Assembly: GCF_002954585.1 (NCBI RefSeq)
Contig: NZ_MSCI01000002.1
Span: forward strand, 2,458,089-2,522,088
Source of the DNA: Vibrio chagasii
GTDB taxonomy: Bacteria; Pseudomonadota; Gammaproteobacteria; Enterobacterales; Vibrionaceae
Reading direction: 5' to 3'
Length of the DNA stretch: 64,000 nt
The notes below the pieces were generated by a model. That model was not told the DNA's origin. It saw only the letters and a list, made by a program, of their open reading frames with translations, and did not search any database. Each line of letters begins with the position of its first letter. Position 1 is the first letter of the stretch. Below, piece by piece: positions 18,623 to 26,490 of this stretch. The position numbers were made by a program, and so were the translations under genes.

Positions 18623-19093
18623 TTAGACGAGCGGCTCACCGAGGATTCGAATCAATACGACTTCTTGCTTGGATTTGTCTTCCATCGGTTTAGCGAGTCG
18701 CTTCGCTAAAGCAATACCACCAGCTGTAAATAGGGCTGCGCTCAGTATAACAATCCCCTCGCCCCCTTGAAGTAAGGGTTGTAACAAGAGTTGTCCAATA
18801 CCAGCACCAATCATCAACATGAAAAGTGGGATGAGGTAAACAATAGCCGCAGACTGAAGCAGGCTTTTTTCAGGAAAGCCGATTTCTACAATCTGACCTG
18901 CTTTCACAAGGCTTTTGGTTTTTAATTGCCAAAACAAGGATTTGTTGCCAACCGCTTTGGTGACAATACCAGTACCGCAGCTTTTTTGTGAAGAGCAGCT
19001 GCTGCAACTGGTTTGTTGTTCGCAGCTCAGTTGAACAAAGTATTGCTTACCTTTTTGTTCAACTGAGCTAACGGTAGCCAGCGCGGTCATCAT
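18623..19093 (-). CDS. rseC: SoxR-reducing/sigma-E regulatory membrane protein RseC
   Basis: RseC (MucC family) is a small inner-membrane protein encoded with rpoE; family members modulate sigma-E and help reduce SoxR. The 156-residue product has a Cys-rich N-terminal motif (QTSCSSCSSQKSCGTG near 27-42, C-x2-C-x5-C) and two membrane segments near 80-100 and 108-128. The start overlaps the rseB stop. Two consecutive ATG codons (19091-19093, 19088-19090) could each serve as start. Confidence 0.93.
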   Translation of the reverse strand: MMTALATVSSVEQKGKQYFVQLSCEQQTSCSSCSSQKSCGTGIVTKAVGNKSLFWQLKTKSLVKAGQIVEIGFPEKSLLQSAAIVYLIPLFMLMIGAGIGQLLLQPLLQGGEGIVILSAALFTAGGIALAKRLAKPMEDKSKQEVVLIRILGEPLV

Positions 19094-20052
19094 TGCGCTG
19101 ACACCTGATTATTGAAAGTAACAGATTGAGCGATACGCTTTGCTGTAGCTGGCGGGATATCACCTACGACAGACACTTCTCTGTCACCAATGACTAAGCT
19201 GTGCAAGGTTCTGCGCCCTTGACGTACCAACTGGCCTTTCAATGAGTGTTCGTCTTTATCGGCGATATATACCGAAAAGCTAAATAGTCCATCGCTGAAA
19301 AGCTGGCTCTCGACCATTTTATCGGTCGCAGCCATCTGGTAACGGCTCAGTTCTTTTGACTTAAACCCTTCTGGCACCCATGAAGCTTGCCAGTCGGTCT
19401 CACTCACCAAACCTTCAGGTAATGATAAAACCTTCGGCAGTTGCGCTTGGTTTAAGCCGCCCATAGCCTCAGCAATTTTATCGTTCACGACATAAGAGAT
19501 TGTTCGATACTGTTCCAGTATTTCGCCATCACGATCTAATAGGTCGGCACGTAGAGGAAGACTGGTTTTCTCGTCTACCCAAACCACGTATGAGTAACGA
19601 AGGCCATCTTTTGGCACTACGCGTAGCACTTGAGTCGTGCTGCCCGCTTCACGAGAACGCCCAACTTTTACAAAGTCGTAGTACTGATTCAGGGATTCGA
19701 TATCTCGATTTATCATCGGAATAACAGGAGCAACCATGCTGCCTGACTGGATCGTAAACGGCTCTGTACCCGGTTCGATGTAGCTCACTTCATTACCGCG
19801 ACGAATCACTTCACGAACAGGGCCACTCAGGTAAACAAGGTGTGCGAGTTGTTGGTCGTCGTTAACCGCATGGCGATAAACAAGAGGTTCAATACTGCTC
19901 TTCTTGATCAGTATGTAAGAGAGTTCGTAATTTAGATGCTGACTGGCCTCGTTCATTTGATGCAACAAGGCCTTTGCAGTTGTTTCCTCTGCAAAGGCTG
20001 TTGGAGACATCAAGCTGAACAGTGTCAGTGCACTGACCAGGATTTTCTTCAT
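19090..20052 (-). CDS. rseB: Sigma-E factor regulatory protein RseB
   Basis: RseB is a periplasmic protein that binds the RseA periplasmic domain and shields it from DegS; lipopolysaccharide intermediates release it. The 320-residue product has a signal peptide (MKKILVSALTLFSLMSPTAFA, cleavage about residue 21). A large lipoprotein-carrier-like domain follows (LSYILIKKSSIEPLVYRH), then a C-terminal domain with GDIPPATAKRIAQSV near 300. Stop and start overlap the neighbours rseC and rseA by about 4 nt, indicating coupled translation. Confidence 0.95.
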   Translation of the reverse strand: MKKILVSALTLFSLMSPTAFAEETTAKALLHQMNEASQHLNYELSYILIKKSSIEPLVYRHAVNDDQQLAHLVYLSGPVREVIRRGNEVSYIEPGTEPFTIQSGSMVAPVIPMINRDIESLNQYYDFVKVGRSREAGSTTQVLRVVPKDGLRYSYVVWVDEKTSLPLRADLLDRDGEILEQYRTISYVVNDKIAEAMGGLNQAQLPKVLSLPEGLVSETDWQASWVPEGFKSKELSRYQMAATDKMVESQLFSDGLFSFSVYIADKDEHSLKGQLVRQGRRTLHSLVIGDREVSVVGDIPPATAKRIAQSVTFNNQVSAQ

Positions 20053-20672
20053 TCAATGTCCGATTCTAGATGTGCATCTTCCATAGGCGACGCATCACTG
20101 TTTAATCTTAGTTGTAGCTCATAATCTTCTAGCATTGCATGAACGCGTTTACGCTGCTCTTGCAAATTTGCTTCAGACGCGGGTCTCTCTACTGACTCGC
20201 GGGTTAAGCTTACTGGCTCAGCGGATCCCGCAAATGGAATCGTCTGAAGTACAGGTAACTGTTCTGGTGCCGCTGGATCGCTGCCACCATATTGTTGAAC
20301 ACCTAATACAACCGCTAAAGAAACACACGCTGCTACAGCAACTTGTCCAAACTGTTGTAACCACGCTGGAAGCTGACGCTTCGCTTGCTGAGGTTTTGGT
20401 TGCTCTTCAATTGGAGCAACAGTAGGTTCAACATTCACTTGGTGCTGGTTTGGCATCGCACTGTGTGCAGGCTCATCTTCAAGCGCTGCTGCCACACTAT
20501 CCGCAATGTTCCAATTTTTAGTTTCTGGCGCATCCCCACGCATAACGTCACCAATTAAGTGGTAACTCTGCCAGGTATTCATGCTTTCTTGATCAGATTC
20601 TAGATCTACAATGAGAGCTTTATCGATCGTTTCACCATCCATGAGTGCCGAAAGCTTTTCTTTATCAGCCAT
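20049..20672 (-). CDS. rseA: Anti-sigma-E factor RseA
   Basis: RseA is the single-pass inner-membrane antagonist of sigma-E, cleaved by DegS and RseP under envelope stress. The product (207 residues from MADKEKLSALMDGE) has an N-terminal cytosolic anti-sigma domain with WQSYHLIGDVMRGD near 34-47. One membrane segment lies at about 108-127 and a periplasmic domain follows. An ATG four codons upstream (20684) is possible; I chose 20672 because family members begin at this MADKEK-type start. It lies between rpoE (26 nt upstream) and rseB (4-nt overlap). Confidence 0.95.
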   Translation of the reverse strand: MADKEKLSALMDGETIDKALIVDLESDQESMNTWQSYHLIGDVMRGDAPETKNWNIADSVAAALEDEPAHSAMPNQHQVNVEPTVAPIEEQPKPQQAKRQLPAWLQQFGQVAVAACVSLAVVLGVQQYGGSDPAAPEQLPVLQTIPFAGSAEPVSLTRESVERPASEANLQEQRKRVHAMLEDYELQLRLNSDASPMEDAHLESDIE

Positions 20673-20698
20673 TATTTTCACCATAATTATTACAAGTT

Positions 20699-21277
20699 CT
20701 AGCGCTGCAAAAGAGGTTTAATTTTCTTTTCCACCGCTTCACGAGCTCGGAAGATACGCGAACGTACGGTTCCTACAGGGCAATCCATTACTTCTGCAAT
20801 CTCTTCGTAGCTCAAACCTTCAAGCTCACGCAGCGTCATTGCAGTTTTTAAGTCTTCTGGCAGCGCTTCAATCGCTCCAAAAACGACTTGTTTCAATTCT
20901 TTTGACAGCGTTAAGTTCTCAGGGTTCGATATTTCTTTTAACGCGCTGCCTGTTTCGTAATATTCAGCATCTTCTGCATCTACATCCGTTGCGGGCGGTC
21001 TACGTCCCTGGGCAACGATATGATTCTTTGCGGTGTTCACGGCAATTCGGTACAACCATGTATAGAAGGCACTCTCGCCACGAAAATTAGGTATCGCGCG
21101 GTAAGCTTTAATAAAAGCTTCTTGTGCTACATCAGGTACATCACCGGAATTATTCACGTATCGAGAGATAAGGTTACAAACTTTGTTTTGATACTTAACC
21201 ACTAGTAAGTTAAATGCTTGCTTATCTCCACTCTGAACTCGCTCAATCAACACTTGATCGGTTAGCTGCTCGTTCAT
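20699..21277 (-). CDS. rpoE: RNA polymerase sigma-E factor
   Basis: Sigma-E directs transcription of envelope-stress genes. The 192-residue product from MNEQLTDQVLIERVQSGDK has region 2 (NKVCNLISRYV; FRGESAFYTWLYRIAVNTA near 70-90) and region 4 helix-turn-helix (GLSYEEIAEVMDCPVGTVRS near 150-170), the ECF group plan. A reading from 21316 adds 13 residues unlike the family. A sigma-E type promoter lies about 100 nt upstream, so it probably activates itself. It is first in the rpoE-rseA-rseB-rseC operon. Confidence 0.98.
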   Translation of the reverse strand: MNEQLTDQVLIERVQSGDKQAFNLLVVKYQNKVCNLISRYVNNSGDVPDVAQEAFIKAYRAIPNFRGESAFYTWLYRIAVNTAKNHIVAQGRRPPATDVDAEDAEYYETGSALKEISNPENLTLSKELKQVVFGAIEALPEDLKTAMTLRELEGLSYEEIAEVMDCPVGTVRSRIFRAREAVEKKIKPLLQR

Positions 21278-21376
21278 TCGAGCGGGTACTCCTATTGTTA
21301 TAACCCTCACCTTCACAGATATGGGTACTAATTATGCGAAATGTAGTATTGACACCACCGTCTACAAGAGCACTAT

Positions 21377-21404
21377 TGTGACTAAGCCAAATACCGAAAG
21401 TTCC
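21377..21404 (-). promoter_or_regulatory. Sigma-E dependent promoter of rpoE
   Basis: On the minus strand GGAACTT (21398-21404) and TCACA (21377-21381) are spaced by 16 nt, close to the known sigma-E consensus (GGAACTT and a TCAAA or TCTGA -10). It lies about 100 nt before rpoE, as expected for autoregulation. Confidence 0.7.
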
Positions 21405-21555
21405 AACTTTCTTAAAATTATTTGCCATTATTGTTTCACAATGTGATGTAATAAAAATAGCTATCCCTATCAATTTGGGGAAACTAGAGCAAAAGCAATG
21501 GTATTGAGCAATTAAATATTTCTAGATAGCTGTCTATATCTTGATTTTGCATGGC

Positions 21556-21619
21556 GTTTTAGGACGACTCTGAGGAGATTATAACAGTCTTACCGCAACT
21601 CCTAAAACAAGACAGAGTC
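21556..21619. promoter_or_regulatory. Crossing inverted repeats in the nadB leader
   Basis: GTTTTAGGA (21556-21564) is complementary to TCCTAAAAC (21600-21608), and GACTCTG (21566-21572) to CAGAGTC (21613-21619). The two pairings interleave, so they would make a pseudoknot or be mutually exclusive. The last arm ends 47 nt before the nadB ATG. Function is unknown. Confidence 0.5.
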
Positions 21620-21666
21620 AATTGAGAGTAGACAACTCGACTATAGCCCGGGATTTAATAAGTTTT

Positions 21667-23283
21667 ATGAACGCAAACCGTGAACATCAATGTGATGTAT
21701 TAGTGGTAGGAAGTGGTGCGGCAGGCTTGTCATTAGCCTTACGCGTAGCAGAACATGCAAAAGTAATTGTATTAAGCAAAGGACCACGCAGCGAAGGATC
21801 GACGTATTACGCACAAGGCGGTATCGCTGCGGTGTTCGATGAGTCTGACAGTATTGAGTCTCACGTTGAAGATACTCAAATTGCTGGGGCTGGGTTATGT
21901 GAAGAAGATACAGTTCAATTCATTGCTGAGAATGCGAAAGAGTGTGTGCAATGGCTGATTGATGGCGGCGTTCCATTTGATAAAGATGAGAACAGCACCG
22001 ATGGTCAACCTAAGTATCACCTAACTCGTGAAGGTGGCCACAGCCACCGCAGAATCCTGCACGCTGCCGATGCAACTGGCATGGCGATGCAAACTTCATT
22101 GCAAGATAACGTCAAGAATCACCCGAACATCGAGATCTTCGAGCGCCATAACGCGCTGGACTTGATCACTGAAGATAAGATTGGTGGCTCGAAAGACAAG
22201 GTTATCGGTGCCTACATCTGGAACCGTAACCAAGAACACGTAGAAACCGTACGCGCTAAGTTTGTTGTTCTCGCTACTGGCGGCGCATCAAAAGTGTACC
22301 AATACACCTCTAACCCAGATGTCTCTTCTGGTGATGGCATTGCTATCGCTTGGCGTGCGGGTTGTCGTGTAGCAAACCTAGAGTTCAACCAATTCCACCC
22401 GACTTGCTTGTTCCATCCAGAGGCACGCAACTTCCTACTAACGGAAGCACTTCGTGGCGAAGGCGCTTACCTGCGTCGTCCGGATGGTACACGCTTCATG
22501 AAAGACTTTGATGAGCGTGGTGAATTGGCGCCTCGTGATGTAGTTGCTCGCGCAATCGACTTCGAAATGAAACGACTAGGTGCTGACTGCATGTACGTCG
22601 ACATCAGCCATAAGCCTGAAGAGTTCATCACTGCGCATTTCCCAATGATCCATACTCGTTTGATGGACTTGGGTATAGATATGACCAAAGAGCCAATCCC
22701 AATTGTACCGGCTGCGCACTACACCTGTGGTGGTGTGATGGTCAATAAAGATGGTCAAACGGATCTGCAAAACCTCTACGCGATTGGTGAAGTGAGCTAT
22801 ACCGGCCTGCACGGTGCGAACCGTATGGCATCAAACTCACTACTAGAGTGTGTGGTTTACGCGTGGTCGGCAGCAAAACACATCGTAGAGAACATTGAAC
22901 AATCTCAACTGTGTGCTGAACTTCCAGCATGGGATGAAAGCCAAGTCACCAACAGTGATGAAGAAGTTATTATCCAGCATAACTGGCATGAACTTCGTCT
23001 ATTCATGTGGGATTACATGGGTATCGTACGTACAGACAAGCGTCTTGAGCGCGCAATGCGTCGTATTCAGATGTTGCAGCAAGAGACTCACGAGTATTAC
23101 AGCAACTTTAAGGTGTCGAACAACCTTTTGGAGCTGCGTAACCTACTTCAAGTCGCTGAGCTAATGGTTCGCTGTGCAATGCAACGCAAAGAGAGCCGCG
23201 GCCTGCACTACACATTGGATTACCCAGAGCTGGCTGAAGACAGTGGCCCAACGATTCTGACACCAGAGAAACGTCAATCGTAA
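21667..23283 (+). CDS. nadB: L-aspartate oxidase
   Basis: NadB oxidises L-aspartate to iminoaspartate, the first step of de novo NAD synthesis, using FAD. From the ATG at 21667 the product is 538 residues, starting MNANREHQCDVLVVGSGAAG with the FAD dinucleotide fold at about 11-35. SEGSTYYAQGGIAAVFDE near 45, the active-site THREGGHS-like segment (LTREGGHSHRRILHA near 135) and HTCGG-type YTCGGVMVNKDG near 350 follow. A TTG at 21622 would add 15 residues unlike the family. It is divergent from rpoE across 389 nt and is followed by a terminator. Confidence 0.96.
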   Translation: MNANREHQCDVLVVGSGAAGLSLALRVAEHAKVIVLSKGPRSEGSTYYAQGGIAAVFDESDSIESHVEDTQIAGAGLCEEDTVQFIAENAKECVQWLIDGGVPFDKDENSTDGQPKYHLTREGGHSHRRILHAADATGMAMQTSLQDNVKNHPNIEIFERHNALDLITEDKIGGSKDKVIGAYIWNRNQEHVETVRAKFVVLATGGASKVYQYTSNPDVSSGDGIAIAWRAGCRVANLEFNQFHPTCLFHPEARNFLLTEALRGEGAYLRRPDGTRFMKDFDERGELAPRDVVARAIDFEMKRLGADCMYVDISHKPEEFITAHFPMIHTRLMDLGIDMTKEPIPIVPAAHYTCGGVMVNKDGQTDLQNLYAIGEVSYTGLHGANRMASNSLLECVVYAWSAAKHIVENIEQSQLCAELPAWDESQVTNSDEEVIIQHNWHELRLFMWDYMGIVRTDKRLERAMRRIQMLQQETHEYYSNFKVSNNLLELRNLLQVAELMVRCAMQRKESRGLHYTLDYPELAEDSGPTILTPEKRQS

Positions 23284-23320
23284 CTTGGCGCATTCGTCAG
23301 TCACGAAAAGTAATCAAACG

Positions 23321-23346
23321 AAAGGGAGCCTAGTGCTCCCTTTTAT
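23321..23346 (+). terminator. Terminator of nadB
   Basis: AAAGGGAGC and GCTCCCTTT form a stem with a 5-nt loop and a trailing T-rich tract, about 40 nt past the nadB stop and close to the end of ygfX. Confidence 0.8.
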
Positions 23347-23371
23347 TTTAGCTCATGACTTGTCGATTACT

Positions 23372-23779
23372 TTAGCTTAGCGAATGCATTCGTTGTAAGT
23401 TCGCCAAAAAGTGCCGATATTCTTGCTCTTGGCAACTGTCTCGCCATAGCAGTACCGAGTGACCACATTCAAATTGTAATTTTATGAAGAATTGCGCCCA
23501 AACCTGATCGACCGACTTTAAGCTGTATGTGCTGCCATTCAAACGCACTACACCATCATCCTTATAATCAAGACATCCTTGAGCGCTGGTGATAAGCATG
23601 TGATTGGCACGTAACAGATTGAAGGTTAAGTACAGACAATAAAGGCTGACTGCCAGTGGAATAGAAGAGACAACGATAAAAAACAAAAGGCACCCGAAAA
23701 CAGTGCCTTTTGTTAATAATGCGAAATACGAAGGGTTAAGCTGGAGCTTAACGAACCTTGCTGAGGTTGTGTGCGACAA
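23372..23779 (-). CDS. ygfX: YgfX family membrane protein
   Basis: YgfX-like small membrane protein, next to sdhE as in E. coli, where it has been described as the CptA toxin acting on cytoskeletal proteins. The product has two membrane segments close together (LLTKGTVFGCLLFFIVVSS and PLAVSLYCLYLTFNLL) and a C-terminal soluble part with the conserved pattern of W-x-DS (LLWRDSCQEQEYRHFLANL). The start is uncertain: no ATG is available. TTG at 23779 overlaps sdhE by 32 nt; GTG at 23815 and TTG at 23788 are alternatives. A terminator-like hairpin lies inside the coding sequence. Confidence 0.7.
   Translation of the reverse strand: MSHTTSARFVKLQLNPSYFALLTKGTVFGCLLFFIVVSSIPLAVSLYCLYLTFNLLRANHMLITSAQGCLDYKDDGVVRLNGSTYSLKSVDQVWAQFFIKLQFECGHSVLLWRDSCQEQEYRHFLANLQRMHSLS
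23677..23714 (-). terminator. Intragenic terminator-like hairpin in ygfX
   Basis: On the minus strand AACAAAAGGCAC and GTGCCTTTTGTT make a perfect 12-bp stem with a 9-nt loop, followed by more T (TTTTTT overall). It is 34 nt after the sdhE stop and encodes part of the first YgfX membrane segment. It looks like a real intrinsic terminator that separates sdhE from ygfX. Confidence 0.75.
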
Positions 23780-24008
23780 TTTTATCAACCATTGATGCGT
23801 GACCCAGGTTTTCACTACGGCCGTGGCCCATCACCCAAGTAAACAGGTCTGGATCATCACACTCTAGTAAAGAAACAAACTCGCGCTGTTCCTGCTCTTG
23901 CAATGAATCAAAACACTCTTCGAAAAATGGCATGATGACTACATCAAGTTCTAACATGCCGCGACGGCAACCCCATTTAATTCGTGCTTTCTGCTCTGCA
24001 GTGTACAT
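23748..24008 (-). CDS. sdhE: FAD assembly factor SdhE
   Basis: SdhE promotes covalent attachment of FAD to the succinate dehydrogenase flavoprotein. The 86-residue product has the family RGxxE motif in KWGCRRGMLELDVVIMPF near 11-28 and the pattern LLECDDPDLFTWVMG near 47-61. Length is typical. It is divergent from ygfZ with 167 nt between, and ygfX follows with overlap. Confidence 0.95.
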   Translation of the reverse strand: MYTAEQKARIKWGCRRGMLELDVVIMPFFEECFDSLQEQEQREFVSLLECDDPDLFTWVMGHGRSENLGHASMVDKIVAHNLSKVR

Positions 24009-24175
24009 TGGCTATCCTCACCTATAATTTTTCTTTCTTGGAGTGTAACAAGTCATACGCTCTGCAACTACTATGTGGGTCACAGTCCCTATCTCCGCTC
24101 ACAAAAAAACCTAGGCTGACAAAGAAACAGAACAGGATTAACATAGAGCCAAATAAAATTCTTAGGAAAGATAAA

Positions 24176-25147
24176 ATGGATTGGAAAAACACCTTTCAGC
24201 CGCAAGCTCATACGCAAAATGATTCGCTTCCAGAACTGATGATGACACATGTGTCAGACTGGAGCGCAATTACCATGGTAGGCGATGACAAAAAATCGTA
24301 CCTACAAGGTCAGGTAACGTGCGACGTCGTGACTCTTCCTAATGATGAATCCACATTAGGCGCCCACTGTGATGCAAAAGGAAAGGTATGGAGTATCTTC
24401 CGCCTGTTCCACCACAACGGTGGTTACGCGCTTATGCAGCCTAAGTCTGCGATTGAAGTTGAGCTCGTAGAAATCAAAAAATACGCAGTCTTCTCTAAGG
24501 TCGATATTGAGCAAAGCAGCGATGTGGTTATCGGTGTGATGGGCGCAGCTGCGGATCAGTACATCGACTCAATCTCAGAGAGCCAAGGTAAAGTTCGTGC
24601 GATTTCAGGCGGTACAGCCGTTCAAGTTGCTGGCAACCGCTGGGCTCTGCTTGTGACAGAACAAGCTGCAGAAGCGTTGGTTACTAACAGCTCTGCGGAG
24701 AAAGTCTCAGAGGCGCTATGGCAGTATCATGAAATTATCGATGCTCAGCCTAATCTAACCAAAGCAGAGCAAAATGAGCACATCCCTCAGGCACTTAACC
24801 TACAAGCGATTGGTGGCATCAGCTTTACCAAGGGTTGTTACACAGGTCAAGAAACAGTGGCTCGCGCTAAATACCGTGGCATGAACAAACGTGGAATGCG
24901 CATTGTTTCAGGCCCAACAGCGGAAGTGCTAACACTAGAAAGCCCTATTGAGCTAGAGCGCAGCGTTGGTGAAAACTGGCGTGGAGCGGGTCAACTGATC
25001 AACGTATATCAATTTGCTGACAACCAAGCGATTGGCCTAATGGTGCTACCGAACAACCTGGATGACGATGTTCAGCTGCGTTTGACAGCACAACCTGATC
25101 AAATCTGGAGTATCCAGCCACTGCCTTACAGCCTTGACGACGAGTAA
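24176..25147 (+). CDS. ygfZ: tRNA-modifying/iron-sulfur protein YgfZ
   Basis: YgfZ is a folate-binding protein related to GcvT that supports Fe-S enzymes such as MiaB. The 323-residue product begins MDWKNTFQPQAHT after a clear AGGAAAG ribosome site; an in-frame start at 23984 would add 64 residues overlapping sdhE on the other strand and is rejected. The family signature KGCYTGQE with the conserved cysteine lies near 220 (FTKGCYTGQETVARAKYRG). It is followed at once by a YbaK-type gene. Confidence 0.95.
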   Translation: MDWKNTFQPQAHTQNDSLPELMMTHVSDWSAITMVGDDKKSYLQGQVTCDVVTLPNDESTLGAHCDAKGKVWSIFRLFHHNGGYALMQPKSAIEVELVEIKKYAVFSKVDIEQSSDVVIGVMGAAADQYIDSISESQGKVRAISGGTAVQVAGNRWALLVTEQAAEALVTNSSAEKVSEALWQYHEIIDAQPNLTKAEQNEHIPQALNLQAIGGISFTKGCYTGQETVARAKYRGMNKRGMRIVSGPTAEVLTLESPIELERSVGENWRGAGQLINVYQFADNQAIGLMVLPNNLDDDVQLRLTAQPDQIWSIQPLPYSLDDE

Positions 25148-25151
25148 TTAC

Positions 25152-25613
25152 GTGGAAACAGTGATTACACTATGGCTCGATCAACAGCAGGTGAACTATC
25201 GCCTGCTGTTACAAAGTAGGCCAACCACCAGCATCGAAGAAACCGCGCAAGAACGAGGCATCGACCCATCTCAAATGGTGAAATGTATTCTGCTCAAAGA
25301 CATGGACAATCAATACGCGCTAGCGTGCACCGCTGGTGATCGCTCAGTCGATCCGAAGAAAGTGCGCTCAATTCTAAATTGCCGCCGCATGACCTGTGTC
25401 TCGTTAAGCGATGTAGAGTCTATTACTGGCTTTAAGGCTGGTTGTGTTGGCCCGCTTGCATTAAAGAGGTACATGCCGATCATCTTTGATCCTTCGATCC
25501 AGAACAATTCAACAGTGACCATCAGCTCTGGGGATCGAATGGCAGGTATCGCTCTGGATCCCAATGATCTCATGACGCTATGTGCACCGATCATCGCTGA
25601 GATCAGTCGATGA
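25152..25613 (+). CDS. YbaK/EbsC-type aminoacyl-tRNA deacylase
   Basis: Product of about 153 residues with the YbaK/ProX editing-domain fold, which hydrolyses mischarged aminoacyl-tRNA (prolyl-type families). Visible markers are QMVKCILLKD with the conserved lysine, LACTAGDRSVDPKKVR, and VGPLALKRYMPIIFD. Whether it is specific for Cys-tRNA(Pro), Ala-tRNA(Pro) or another substrate cannot be told. The GTG at 25152 follows the ygfZ stop by 4 nt; TTG at 25134 overlapping ygfZ is an alternative start. Confidence 0.8.
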   Translation: METVITLWLDQQQVNYRLLLQSRPTTSIEETAQERGIDPSQMVKCILLKDMDNQYALACTAGDRSVDPKKVRSILNCRRMTCVSLSDVESITGFKAGCVGPLALKRYMPIIFDPSIQNNSTVTISSGDRMAGIALDPNDLMTLCAPIIAEISR

Positions 25614-25739
25614 TCGGATCAATACAGTGATTGATCGCAAACTCTTTCCCTAGTTTTCACCAGATACATATTTAGTGTGAAGCTCGTCATAAGATAACTA
25701 GATTAAAGTTAAATATTTAATCAAAATTAAAGCATAAGT

Positions 25740-25886
25740 AGTCACAGGTAAGAATCTGCGTTATTGTGAATTTACTGACTAGCACCTAGGCAAATCAGTT
25801 CAAGTGAATCCACTGAGTAACATCAGTATCCACTTTTGTGTAATGCATCTGTGACTATTCGCCCGTTTTAGACGGGCTTTTTTTTG
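25740..25886 (+). ncRNA. Putative small RNA with closing stem and terminator
   Basis: In the 562-nt gap between the YbaK-like gene and ytfK, AGTCACAG (25740-25747) is exactly complementary to CTGTGACT (25849-25856) about 100 nt away. A strong terminator follows at once (GCCCGT and ACGGGC at 25861-25877, then a T run). No open frame is apparent. A free-standing small RNA or a structured 3' UTR of the upstream gene both fit. I could not fix a promoter. Confidence 0.4.
25861..25886 (+). terminator. Terminator at the end of the putative small RNA / YbaK-like gene
   Basis: GCCCGT and ACGGGC pair around TTTAG, followed by a nine-T run. It is 248 nt past the stop codon of the upstream gene, which is far for an ordinary 3' UTR. 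Confidence 0.85.
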
Positions 25887-26175
25887 TCTTAATTTTACAA
25901 TTTGATTACACAAACAAAAAAATCCCGCCTATTCTTATACTTGTCACATTTAAGCTGCTTAATACCGAACAGGAAAGTTCACGGCAGTTCACTACTCAGT
26001 ATTATTTTGGGGAGGAGCTCACGTAAAAATAGATATTTACTGTAGAAAGTGCTTAGAACAGCACAAATATCTAATTAACGTCAACGCTACTGCATATTAC
26101 TCCAGGCTTATCACAATTATTATCTCGGAGTTTTTCTATAATGTGCAGGCTAGGTAAATATAAGGATAATTAAAA
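25887..26175. other. Gap upstream of ytfK
   Basis: A/T-rich stretch of 289 nt. It holds two direct repeats AGTTCAC (25976-25982, 25986-25992) and a purine-rich GGGGAGGAGC near 26010 that looks like a strong ribosome site but is not followed by a start codon. A consensus -10 lies at 26137-26142. I see no gene in it. Confidence 0.5.
26137..26142 (+). promoter_or_regulatory. Probable -10 element of ytfK
   Basis: A perfect TATAAT lies 34 nt before the ytfK ATG. No clear -35 is present 17 nt upstream (CAATTA), so an activator may be needed. Confidence 0.45.
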
Positions 26176-26382
26176 ATGAGACTGTTTAAGCGCTATACAC
26201 CGAGTATGATTGCTAAACATGTAAGTCGACTTTTCAAAGGACGAATCTACATTTACGGCGTAGGGAAATTTGAGTTCGATAACGGCAAGCTAGTGCTGCC
26301 AGACCGAGCAGAGAAACGCCACTTTGAAACAGTGAAAGAAATAAATAGTGAAATTATGAAGCTGCGCTGTGCTTACGCATAA
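26176..26382 (+). CDS. ytfK: DUF1107 protein YtfK
   Basis: A 68-residue protein matching the YtfK (DUF1107) pattern: MRLFKRYTPSMIAKHVSRLF at the start, then GRIYIYGVGKFEFDNGKLVLP, then a C-terminal helix KEINSEIMKLRCAYA. In E. coli YtfK binds SpoT and favours (p)ppGpp synthesis during phosphate or fatty-acid starvation; that function is inferred here by similarity. An AAGGAT ribosome site precedes the ATG. It stands alone between an unusual non-coding gap and a terminator. Confidence 0.85.
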   Translation: MRLFKRYTPSMIAKHVSRLFKGRIYIYGVGKFEFDNGKLVLPDRAEKRHFETVKEINSEIMKLRCAYA

Positions 26383-26408
26383 TCAAATTATCTAGAGAAT
26401 TCAAAACA

Positions 26409-26438
26409 AAAAGGGTTGGCTAACGCCAACCCTTTTTT
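26409..26438 (+). terminator. Terminator of ytfK
   Basis: AAAAGGGTTGGC and GCCAACCCTTTT form a 12-bp stem around TAAC, followed by T. Confidence 0.9.
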
Positions 26439-26490
26439 CGTACCAATAATTCGAACGAAACTTTGGTGCGAAACATTGGAAACAAAGTCA

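Noticed and set aside
21243..21473. A 76-codon frame overlapping the rpoE start, in the place of the E. coli leader peptide gene rseD
   Set aside because: No similarity to RseD visible to me, and its start lies upstream of the sigma-E promoter, so that transcript could not carry all of it.
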